From: Candidatus Geothermincola primus | GTDB taxonomy: Bacteria; Actinomycetota; Geothermincolia; Geothermincolales; Geothermincolaceae | Length of the DNA stretch: 32,017 bases | Assembly (NCBI GenBank): GCA_015711725.1 | Contig: JACVIX010000023.1 | Span: 1 to 32,017, forward strand | Direction: 5' to 3' | Shown: positions 25,937-32,017 of the stretch, one piece after another | How the letters are laid out: each line of letters begins with the position of its first letter | How positions within the stretch are numbered: position 1 is the stretch's first letter | Program-made: the position numbers and the translations under genes | Notes under the pieces: generated by a model | Seen by the model: the letters and a program-made list of their open reading frames with translations, nothing else | Database searches by the model: none | Told to the model about the DNA's origin: nothing

Positions 25937-26638
25937 TCAGCTTTCCTCCTCCCCTTTGAGGAAATCGCTCAAGGTGAACTCATCGCCGGGTTCCTTAACG
26001 ACGAACTCGGAATCCCAATCCCCCTCTATCATCTTCTTTAAAAGGCGATTGGATCCCGGTATCTCCTCGAACCTCAAACCGAATAACTCCGCCATCCCCT
26101 TGGCGAAAGCTCGGTATTCCTCGATGCGGTAGTTTCCGGTGTTGATTAAAGCCACCCGGGTGTAGTTAGCAAGAATGATCCTTGCCACCTTTAAAGCCTT
26201 CTCCTCCCCGTAGCGCTTTCTGATCCTTTCATATTCGGCCACCGGATGCTCCGCCGCCTCCACCCATCCCTTGGTGAAGTAATAGGTTCCAGGTTCCTCA
26301 GCCAGCCTGCGTAGATGTTCCTGGCGTGAACCTAGAAAAAGGGCGATGCAGTCATCGATGCGAGGGGCTACCAGGCGTCGATTACGGGATACTAAGCCCA
26401 CCAGGGCATTGGAGCATAAGCCATAACCCAAGATCAGATCATCCTTTCCCCCGGCTCGGTCCAGGGCGTCGATCTCCCTCTGCAGAGCTTCTCTCAGTTT
26501 CTCGGGATGAGCATGCAAGCCGAACTCCAACTCGGTCAGCTGATCCTCGGGTACCCCCAAATGGCGCAGTTCTTCCGCCACCGTGGCGCAGGCAATTACG
26601 CTGACTCCCCTATCAAATTCATTTTTAGGTGTTTTCAT
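25937..26638 (-). CDS. DUF1638 domain protein
   Basis: A 233-aa soluble protein of the DUF1638 family. Seen: VSVIACATVAEEL near the N-terminus, LILGYGLCSNALVGL near 68-82, and LVAPRIDDCIALFLGSRQEH followed by PGTYYFTKGWVE near 89-125, the recognisable family core with conserved Cys in GYGLC and DDC. From family knowledge these proteins tend to occur beside corrinoid methyltransferase genes, but to my knowledge no biochemical role is established. Here it sits between the CobW-type GTPase unit and the remnant region, and the UroD/corrinoid operon is upstream. The ATG at 26638 lacks a Shine-Dalgarno, so the start is not secure. A role in corrinoid or metal handling is inference from context. Confidence 0.82.
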   Translation of the reverse strand: MKTPKNEFDRGVSVIACATVAEELRHLGVPEDQLTELEFGLHAHPEKLREALQREIDALDRAGGKDDLILGYGLCSNALVGLVSRNRRLVAPRIDDCIALFLGSRQEHLRRLAEEPGTYYFTKGWVEAAEHPVAEYERIRKRYGEEKALKVARIILANYTRVALINTGNYRIEEYRAFAKGMAELFGLRFEEIPGSNRLLKKMIEGDWDSEFVVKEPGDEFTLSDFLKGEEES

Positions 26639-26770
26639 TTCGTCATATTTATGTCTTATTATTTCACCACGTAGAAACTATAAATCCCGCCGCTCAATCT
26701 CCTGGACCTGTCAAGTCTTAAATTAAAAATCTTTCGTCCCTGGAAAGCGCGGCAAATCGCGCCCGGGTAA

Positions 26771-27163
26771 TCACGTGAAGTTATGCGACTCTTCTCCCAG
26801 CGTTTCTTCTTCGGCTCCCCAATGGAAATGGTTTTGGAGAGAACTCCTAAAAACCCGTTCCAGCTCTTTTCTCTCCAGTCCCGAGACAATGCTGTTCATG
26901 GATAAAATATAAACATTTTTCTCGGGAAGGGGTCCGCCCTGAAGAACGGCTTTTCCCACCAGGGAGAGGAGACTGAAGAAAAGAGGTTTGCCCTCTCCCG
27001 CATCCAGAGCTCCCTTAATATGACCCACCAGCATGCAACCGGCGGCTTGCAATCCCAAAGCGTAATCCTTTAAAAACCCCTCCAGACAGGACTGGGCATC
27101 CTCTCCCCGCCTGGGTGACACTCGCGCTCGCGTGGAATGTACCGCCAAGTCACCTACAGCCAT
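26771..27163 (-). CDS. Small unknown protein translationally coupled to CobW-type GTPase
   Basis: I do not recognise this 130-aa protein. Its ATG (27163-27161) lies inside the last codons of the CobW-type gene, giving a 10-bp overlap that argues for translational coupling and a real gene. It has two Cys (CLEGF and AGCMLVG), a mildly hydrophobic middle (FFSLLSLVGKAVLQGG) and His residues near the C-terminus (NHFHWG), but no clear transmembrane helix or known motif. A metal- or cofactor-related partner of the GTPase is possible by position only. Length and composition are ordinary for the region. Confidence 0.6.
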   Translation of the reverse strand: MAVGDLAVHSTRARVSPRRGEDAQSCLEGFLKDYALGLQAAGCMLVGHIKGALDAGEGKPLFFSLLSLVGKAVLQGGPLPEKNVYILSMNSIVSGLERKELERVFRSSLQNHFHWGAEEETLGEESHNFT

Positions 27164-27753
27164 GCTCCCACCCTCTCCGTCAAATTTTCTAAATTATCCC
27201 CCTTGAGCGCGGAGACGGGCAGTACCTCCGCGCCGGGGTTGATACCCCTTAGGGTATTCAGGCGCTCTTCCAACGCGGTCCCATCCAGCGTGTCGATCTT
27301 GTTGAGGACCACAATATCCGCCGCCTTAAGCTGAGAATGCACCAATGGGGTAACCGTTTCCAGCAGCAAGTCAAGTCTTTCCGAGTCCGCAAGTGATATC
27401 ACCAAGGTGCCCTCCACATCCCGGCTGTACTTATCCAGCACTTCCAGGATGTTCTCCAGCCTAGCCACCCCAGAAGCCTCCAGAAAAACGCAGCGTGGTC
27501 GAAGGGTTTCCTTCAATTCGGATAGAGTGGTAACTAGATCTCCCGCCAGCTGACAACAGACGCATCCGGAGTAAAGCTCCCGTACATTTAATCCGCGGGA
27601 TCGTAGGTAAGGGCCGTCCACGCTCACCTCGCCCACCTCGTTCTCCAGGATAACCAAGTCACGTGTTCCCCAGCTCAAAAGGCCAGTGATAAGCCCCGCT
27701 AGCAGGGTGGTCTTCCCGGAGCCGAGAAAGCCGCCGATGATCACCAGCTTCAT
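27154..27753 (-). CDS. CobW/COG0523-type P-loop GTPase (short form)
   Basis: A 199-aa G3E-family GTPase. Seen: Walker A GGFLGSGKTT (8-17), the metal-binding motif SGCVCCQL (CxCC) near 62-69, Walker B-like VFLEASG and the guanine motif NKID near 151-154. It ends with the G domain and lacks the CobW C-terminal domain of longer members. COG0523 proteins act as metallochaperones for Zn, Co, Fe or other metals, or in cobalamin synthesis. The start has AAAGGA 6-7 bases before ATG. It lies some 200 bp downstream of the corrinoid methyltransferase operon and overlaps the next gene. Supplying zinc to the UroD-family enzymes or helping corrinoid protein assembly are reasonable but untested ideas. Confidence 0.87.
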   Translation of the reverse strand: MKLVIIGGFLGSGKTTLLAGLITGLLSWGTRDLVILENEVGEVSVDGPYLRSRGLNVRELYSGCVCCQLAGDLVTTLSELKETLRPRCVFLEASGVARLENILEVLDKYSRDVEGTLVISLADSERLDLLLETVTPLVHSQLKAADIVVLNKIDTLDGTALEERLNTLRGINPGAEVLPVSALKGDNLENLTERVGAWL

Positions 27754-27968
27754 TTGTTTCCTTTCAGGCCGAGGGCAATACTTTCTTGGCTAAGTCATCG
27801 CTCTTTTTGCCAGCGCTCCTCATGCAATTCCTCGATTGAGAGAGACAATTCTATTTTACCGCGTCGTGCGCATCGCAGCTAATCGGTCTCACGAATTTTT
27901 CTCCAGGCTGACCACGGAAATCTTTTTCGCGAAAGTTTCACTGGTTGCGCAAACACCACCCTGATATT

Positions 27969-29165
27969 TCACTTATTGTAATATCCATACTTGAAAACCG
28001 ACTGAAACATGGTTCTGACGTTCTCGGGCTTGGCGTTGGGAGGAATCTCACATCCCGCTCCCATGACATACCCGCCGTCTCTGCCCACCTCCTCGATGAG
28101 ACGATGACAATACTCGTCCACCTCGTTTTCCGATCCCAGACAAAGGAGATGATTGGGCACGTCCCCCATGATGCAGACGCGATCGCCGATGACTCGCTTG
28201 GCCAAAAATATATCGGTGGGACCATCGAACTGCACCATCGCGCTTCCCGCGGGGAGCTCTCTTAAGGTCTCGAGGTTGAGATCCCAGTTGCCGTCGCAAT
28301 GGAGGATAGGGGTTATATTATGTAAAAGCAACTTCTCCACCAGCTTTTTGAGAGATGGGAAAGAAAGCTCTCGGAAGGTCTGCGGGGAGATGAAATCTGA
28401 GGCGGAGCGATGCACTGCTATCTCTATGCGGGGTACCCTTAGCAATCCCGCTACCAGCCTACAAATTCTCACGTAGCCGTCGATTAGGGCGTCGGTCGCC
28501 GTCACTATCTCCTCCGACCTGCTGCGCACGTCTTTTATGAAAGGGACCAGACCCCTGGCAAGGGAAAAATAGTCGAAAGGGGCCTCGATAATCAGAGAAT
28601 AGAGGATGGCAAGCCCCTTCCTTTTCCACATCTCAAACTCCTTCGCCCAGGTGGCTAGGTGGTGAAGGAAGCGGGGGAGAAGATAGACATAGCCCCTCCA
28701 ACCTTCCTCCACCTGCTGCCAGATCCGGGAAGCCACTCGTTTGGAAAGTCTTATATAGGACCAGTTAGGGGTCTGTCTTGAGATGGAGGTGACCCACCCA
28801 TAGTCCTCGGGGGCAAGAACCTCTTCCTCCAGCAGCTGGTGGATGCAGTCATCGGGGAGGTTCATCCCAGGCCAGCGCGCCTTCATGGGCATGACAAAGG
28901 AATAGAGCTCGGGATAGCGCACGTTCACCGGGTAATGGAAATCCCAAGGGCCTAGGTCTTCCCAGCATTTAAACAGGGCTGCGCGGAAGGCTTGGGGATC
29001 ATCCCACACCTGGCGCATGGTGATTCCCCCATAGCTTCCCGCGAAGTAATTGTTCAAGGAAGAAGCGGGCACCCGGTCGGGCACCTGCAAATTAATCACC
29101 GCTCGCAGTCGTTCCTCTGCAGTCATGGTGTCCCTTTTGTCAAGAGTTCTATCTTCTCGCGTCAT
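27969..29165 (-). CDS. UroD-family corrinoid methyltransferase, paralogue 1
   Basis: A 398-aa MtaA/MtbA-like TIM-barrel methyltransferase. The N-terminus MTAEERLRAVINLQVPDRVP is the family opening. His289 and Cys290 (LHCDGNW) and Cys372 (AGCEIPPNAKPENV) are candidate zinc ligands comparable with the His and two Cys of MtaA. A GDRVCIMGDVP segment precedes the last. The start follows AGAGGGGG by 6 bases. It is the last of four or more genes reading leftward behind a GntR-type regulator, with two corrinoid proteins just upstream. The gap to paralogue 2 is 91 bp and holds a TTAC-N5-GTAA palindrome, so it may have an extra promoter. It would methylate a corrinoid protein from a substrate that cannot be named from sequence, or transfer the methyl onward. 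Confidence 0.88.
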   Translation of the reverse strand: MTREDRTLDKRDTMTAEERLRAVINLQVPDRVPASSLNNYFAGSYGGITMRQVWDDPQAFRAALFKCWEDLGPWDFHYPVNVRYPELYSFVMPMKARWPGMNLPDDCIHQLLEEEVLAPEDYGWVTSISRQTPNWSYIRLSKRVASRIWQQVEEGWRGYVYLLPRFLHHLATWAKEFEMWKRKGLAILYSLIIEAPFDYFSLARGLVPFIKDVRSRSEEIVTATDALIDGYVRICRLVAGLLRVPRIEIAVHRSASDFISPQTFRELSFPSLKKLVEKLLLHNITPILHCDGNWDLNLETLRELPAGSAMVQFDGPTDIFLAKRVIGDRVCIMGDVPNHLLCLGSENEVDEYCHRLIEEVGRDGGYVMGAGCEIPPNAKPENVRTMFQSVFKYGYYNK

Positions 29166-29224
29166 TGATGCCCCCTCTTCTTAAAGGCCGCTTAAAGTGT
29201 CTCGTTTCAATGTCAGAATAATTT

Positions 29225-29237
29225 TTACTATATGTAA
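29225..29237. promoter_or_regulatory. TTAC-N5-GTAA palindrome before UroD paralogue 1
   Basis: TTACTATATGTAA is an exact match to the arm pattern at 1035 and 18867, and lies 60-72 bp upstream of the start codon, a typical distance for promoter-overlapping control. Confidence 0.4.
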
Positions 29238-29256
29238 TAATAAATTGTAAAAATAA

Positions 29257-30477
29257 TCACGCTATCTTTCTTGCTTGTTCCGCAGCCCTGTCCTGGTAAT
29301 AACCGTATTTCACTACCGATTCCATCATCACCTTGACGTTTTCCGGCTTGGCGTTGGGAGCCAACTCGCATCCGGAAGCCAGGATGAAGCCGCCGCCCTT
29401 GCCCACCTCCTCGATGAGGCGGTGGCAGTACTCGTCCACTTCGCTGGGTGAGCCTAAGGCGAGCAAATCCGCGGGGACATCACCCATAATGCAGATACGG
29501 TCCCCCACTATCTCCTTGGCTTTGAAAATGTTGGTGGAACCGTCGCATTGCATAATCGCCTTTCCCGCGGGGAGTTCCCTCAACGCCTCCAAGTTGAGGT
29601 CCCAGTTGCCATCGCAATGCAGCACGGTGGGAACTCCCAAAGCCGCGAACCTCTCCACTAGCTTTTTGAGAGAAGGTAAAGATAACTTGCGGAAGGTCTC
29701 TGGGGAGATGAAATCATTGGAGGAGCGATGCAGACAGAGATCCGCGCGCTTAACCCCAGTGATCATGCTCACCATCTTGAAGGAATATACGAAGGATTCC
29801 ACCAGGGCGTCGGCGGCCTGCGCTATCTCCTCTTGCCGCTTTCTTAAATCCTCTACGAACTTGAGCATGCCCCGGGCCATGGAGAAATTATCGAAAGCAG
29901 CTTCGGTGGGGCAGGCGTACATGATGGCCACTCCTCGACGTTTCCAGCGCTCGAATTCCAGCCGCCATCTCAACCCCGCGCTTATCAAGCGTGGCCACAT
30001 GAAAGCGTAGGATCTCCATCCCTCCCCCACGTGCTCCCAGATGCGCGGTATCCACCTCTCCATAAAAAGCCGATAGAGAGCGTAGCGAGGGGTGAGCTTG
30101 GAGACACGCATGATCCACTGGTAATCCTCCTCTTTCATGATTTCTTCTTCCAGGAACTGTCGGATGCTGTTGGGGGGAAGCTCGAAACCCGGCTCCAGCA
30201 CCTTCATGGGAACGAAAAAAGAGATGAGTTCTCGATGGTAGGCATTGATATAGTAGTGAATGTCCCAAGGGCCCAAATCATAGAAAACCCGGTCCAATGC
30301 CTTATTGAATTTGGCGGGATCATAGAGCTCCGCGTTGTTTATCCCGGCGTAGCGCGCGGCAAAATAATATATAAGAGGGGAGACGGGAACTCGATCGGGC
30401 ACCTGCAAATTAATTACTGCTCGTAGTCTTTCCTCAGCGGTCATGGTGTCCCGCGGATGCAGCTTCACTTCCTTCAT
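29257..30477 (-). CDS. UroD-family corrinoid methyltransferase, paralogue 2
   Basis: A 406-aa paralogue of the downstream gene, sharing long identical stretches (MTAEERLRAVINLQVPDRVP, FISP(E/Q)TFR, SLKKLVE, LHCDGNWDLNLE, NAKPENV), so the two arose by duplication. Zinc-ligand candidates are His287, Cys288 and Cys370. The sequences differ most in the N-terminal half around residues 40-160, the part likely to shape the substrate pocket. The start has AAGGTGAGG a few bases ahead. It begins 24 bp after the end of the second corrinoid gene, consistent with one transcript. Two methyltransferases with two corrinoid proteins suggest matched pairs with different substrates, or a demethylase and a transfer enzyme. 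Which is which cannot be told here. Confidence 0.88.
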   Translation of the reverse strand: MKEVKLHPRDTMTAEERLRAVINLQVPDRVPVSPLIYYFAARYAGINNAELYDPAKFNKALDRVFYDLGPWDIHYYINAYHRELISFFVPMKVLEPGFELPPNSIRQFLEEEIMKEEDYQWIMRVSKLTPRYALYRLFMERWIPRIWEHVGEGWRSYAFMWPRLISAGLRWRLEFERWKRRGVAIMYACPTEAAFDNFSMARGMLKFVEDLRKRQEEIAQAADALVESFVYSFKMVSMITGVKRADLCLHRSSNDFISPETFRKLSLPSLKKLVERFAALGVPTVLHCDGNWDLNLEALRELPAGKAIMQCDGSTNIFKAKEIVGDRICIMGDVPADLLALGSPSEVDEYCHRLIEEVGKGGGFILASGCELAPNAKPENVKVMMESVVKYGYYQDRAAEQARKIA

Positions 30478-30501
30478 CGTCGCCTCACCTTCCCCGAACG
30501 C

Positions 30502-31134
30502 CTAACCTAGATAGATGCCCGCCAGTTTCAGCGCCTCGGCGGGGTCCTTTCCATAAGCGTCCGCACCCGAATATCCCACCACTGTCTCATTGACCGGGCC
30601 CCCACCGATGATCACCTTGACCCTATCCCTCAAGCCCGCCTTCTCCAGGGCTTGCACCGTCTCCTTCATGGAATCGAAAGCGAGGGTGAGGAGTCCCGAG
30701 AGAGCCAGCAAGCCCGACCCAGTCTCTTTGACCTTCTCCACGAAAGATTGAGGGGTGACGTCCACCCCTAAGTCATGGACGTCATACCCGCTGCAGCGCA
30801 GCATGGTGGCTACGATATTTTTACCGATGTCGTGGATATCTCCCTGCACGGTGCCGATCACGATGGACCCCCGCGAGGGGGTGTCCACCGCCTGGAGATG
30901 GGGTTCGATCAGGGCTATGGCTTGTTTGAAAATCTCCGCGGAAAGAATCAAATCGGGGAGGAAATACTCCTTCTCCTCGAACCTCTTTCCCACCACCGCC
31001 ATGCCTTCTCTCAACTCTTCCACTATAGAGAGAGGATCCCTCCCCGCGTCCAGCGCCTCTTTCACTTGGGCAAGGGTGCGCTCCTCCTCCATCTCCGCGA
31101 TCAGCGACGCGATACTCTCACTCAACGTAATCAC
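30502..31134 (-). CDS. Methyltransferase corrinoid protein, second of tandem pair
   Basis: A 210-aa MtaC/MtbC-type corrinoid protein with an N-terminal helical cap (1-85) and a B12 domain: GDIHDIGKN with His101 as Co ligand, SGYDVHDLGVDV, LLALSGLLTLAFDSM and VIIGGGPVNETVVGYSGADAYGKDP. The annotated GTG start overlaps the preceding TGA as GTGA, with AAAGGA touching it; a TTG three codons later (31125) would be 8 bases from GGAG and may be the true start. Together with the gene upstream it forms a tandem pair of related but clearly distinct corrinoid proteins. It should accept methyl groups from one of the two UroD-family proteins downstream. Confidence 0.93.
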   Translation of the reverse strand: MITLSESIASLIAEMEEERTLAQVKEALDAGRDPLSIVEELREGMAVVGKRFEEKEYFLPDLILSAEIFKQAIALIEPHLQAVDTPSRGSIVIGTVQGDIHDIGKNIVATMLRCSGYDVHDLGVDVTPQSFVEKVKETGSGLLALSGLLTLAFDSMKETVQALEKAGLRDRVKVIIGGGPVNETVVGYSGADAYGKDPAEALKLAGIYLG

Positions 31135-31772
31135 TCCTTTCTCGTAAACATCCTGGCGAACCTCACCGCATCCATGGCGTCGTGGCTCCAGGCATCGGCT
31201 CCCGCGTAATCGCAGACCCTCTGGGAGATGGCTCCGCCTCCCAGCATTATCCTCACCCGATCCCTCAAGCCCGCGCGCTCAAATCCGGAAACCGTCTCCC
31301 TGATTGACTCATACGCCATGGTAATCAGGGTGGTGATGCCCACTACCTCCGCCCGGTGTCTAACTGCTTCCTCCACGAACTCCGATGGGCTCACGCTCAC
31401 CCCCAGGTCGATGACTTTAAAACCTGAACAACGCAGGAGCATGGAGACGATTCCCTTACCGATGTCGTGAACGTCCCCTAGAGGGGCTCCCAGTATCACC
31501 CTTCTCTGCCCCTCTTCCATCGCATGAGGGAAGAGGCGGCGTTCCTCCATCATGGCCACTATCTCCTTGAAGATCTCCCCGGAAAGGATCAATCCGCTTA
31601 GGAAGTACTCCCGGCGCTCATACCTCTCCCCCACCAGCTTCAGTCCTTCCCTGCACACCTCGATTACGCGCAAGGGCTCAACCCCACGCGAAAGCATCTT
31701 TTCGGCGAGTCCGATCGCTCGCTCTTCTTCCAGATCGGATATGGCTCGGGCAAGTTCCTCATAGTTCTCCAT
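31131..31772 (-). CDS. Methyltransferase corrinoid protein, first of tandem pair
   Basis: A 213-aa corrinoid protein with the same two-domain layout. The B12 motif is LGDVHDIGKG with His102; the usual Asn after GK is Gly here. It continues SGFKVIDLGVSV, VGITTLITMAYESI and IMLGGGAISQRVCDYAGADAWSHDA. The C-terminus lacks the typical GYGKDA and reads AWSHDAMDAV, a small departure from its relatives. It starts 11 bp after the GntR-type regulator gene and overlaps the next corrinoid gene by 4 bp (GTGA), so it belongs to that operon. Confidence 0.92.
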   Translation of the reverse strand: MENYEELARAISDLEEERAIGLAEKMLSRGVEPLRVIEVCREGLKLVGERYERREYFLSGLILSGEIFKEIVAMMEERRLFPHAMEEGQRRVILGAPLGDVHDIGKGIVSMLLRCSGFKVIDLGVSVSPSEFVEEAVRHRAEVVGITTLITMAYESIRETVSGFERAGLRDRVRIMLGGGAISQRVCDYAGADAWSHDAMDAVRFARMFTRKE

Positions 31773-31783
31773 AAGCTATCACC

Positions 31784-32017
31784 TCACAAAGGCCTGGAGA
31801 TGGATTTGAAGTTAAACCTGTCCCCCCGGTAGACTAGCCATCCCCAAACCACCTTTAGCTGGTTCGCGGCGTAGATGAGCTGCTCCATCAGAAAAGCCGG
31901 TTCGCCTTCCTTGCAATTGAGCAGACGCGCCTCACTGGGTTTCAACGCGGTTACCGAGAGGTTCAGATCGGCTTTCACTGGCACTAGCTCCGGGCATCCG
32001 GAGAAGAGCTCGGCTAT
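31784..32017 (-). CDS. GntR/HutC-family regulator, C-terminal UTRA part (5' truncated by window)
   Basis: The frame runs open to the window edge and ends at 31784, 78 codons in view. The visible part, ALKPSEARLLNCKEGEPAFL followed by MEQLIYAANQLKVVWGWLVY and RGDRFNFKSISR, is the end of a UTRA ligand-binding domain, recognised by the EGEPAFLMEQLIY strand and the VYRGDRFNF motif. The winged-helix DNA-binding half would lie beyond the window. It is 11 bp from the first corrinoid gene, so it is probably the first gene of this methyltransferase operon and controls it in response to a small effector, perhaps the methylated substrate. Confidence 0.75.
   Translation of the reverse strand: MAELFSGCPELVPVKADLNLSVTALKPSEARLLNCKEGEPAFLMEQLIYAANQLKVVWGWLVYRGDRFNFKSISRPL

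Noticed and set aside
1-32017. tRNA or rRNA genes
   Set aside because: Inspection of the intergenic stretches by eye gave no T-loop GGTTCGAATCC-like sequence with matching acceptor stem on either strand; a covariance-model scan would be needed to exclude them fully.

Overview
The window looks like a chromosomal segment of an uncultured anaerobic bacterium with mid-50s percent G+C coding sequence and AT-rich intergenic DNA. Evidence for anaerobiosis is the set of oxygen-sensitive or corrinoid/ferredoxin-linked enzymes: a tungsten-type aldehyde:ferredoxin oxidoreductase, a 4-hydroxybutyryl-CoA dehydratase with its Fe-S ligands, an ADP-forming acyl-CoA synthetase alpha subunit, a RACo-type corrinoid activator, three corrinoid proteins, three intact UroD-family methyltransferase homologues and a methyl-THF:corrinoid methyltransferase. 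A deep-branching actinobacterial or clostridial-type anaerobe would fit, but the taxonomy is inference only. Several genes start with TTG or GTG behind strong Shine-Dalgarno sequences.

Layout. 1-3 kb: SDR dehydrogenase and AOR (both minus). 3.6-7.3 kb: a two-gene minus unit of a PotD-like lipoprotein followed by a Cache-HAMP-PAS-PAS histidine kinase, with no ABC permease or ATPase and no response regulator beside it. 7.5-7.8 kb: six tandem 47-bp repeats. 7.9-12.6 kb: nitronate monooxygenase-like flavoprotein (minus), an acyl-CoA ligase (plus) and 4-hydroxybutyryl-CoA dehydratase (minus); a perfect 26-bp palindrome lies between the first two, which are divergent. 13.2-16.6 kb (plus): ADP-forming acyl-CoA synthetase alpha subunit and the corrinoid activator. 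16.7-18.7 kb (minus): corrinoid protein plus a divergent UroD-family protein lacking the usual zinc ligands. 18.9-20.7 kb (minus): a flippase-like membrane protein and a CDP-alcohol phosphatidyltransferase. 21.2-24.7 kb (minus): a serine-hydroxymethyltransferase homologue in which the PLP lysine is methionine, a pterin-binding methyltransferase and a second SDR. 24.8-25.9 kb: gene-poor stretch with a frameshifted UroD-family remnant and duplicated segments. 25.9-27.8 kb (minus): DUF1638 protein, a small unknown protein and a CobW-type GTPase. 27.9-32.0 kb (minus): an apparent operon of GntR/UTRA regulator (cut by the window edge), two corrinoid proteins and two paralogous UroD-family methyltransferases.

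How it works together (inference): UroD-family proteins would move methyl groups from unidentified methylated substrates to the adjacent corrinoid proteins, the pterin-binding methyltransferase would pass them to tetrahydrofolate, and the ferredoxin/ASKHA protein would reductively reactivate Co(II). The substrate is not revealed by the sequence. The CoA-ester enzymes suggest a parallel route of acid activation and 4-hydroxybutyryl-CoA to crotonyl-CoA conversion, with AOR linking aldehydes to ferredoxin. The most unusual items are the lysine-less SHMT homologue, the zinc-ligand-less UroD homologue fixed to its own corrinoid protein, the PotD/kinase pair, the 26-bp palindrome and a recurring TTAC-N5-GTAA motif in promoter regions.
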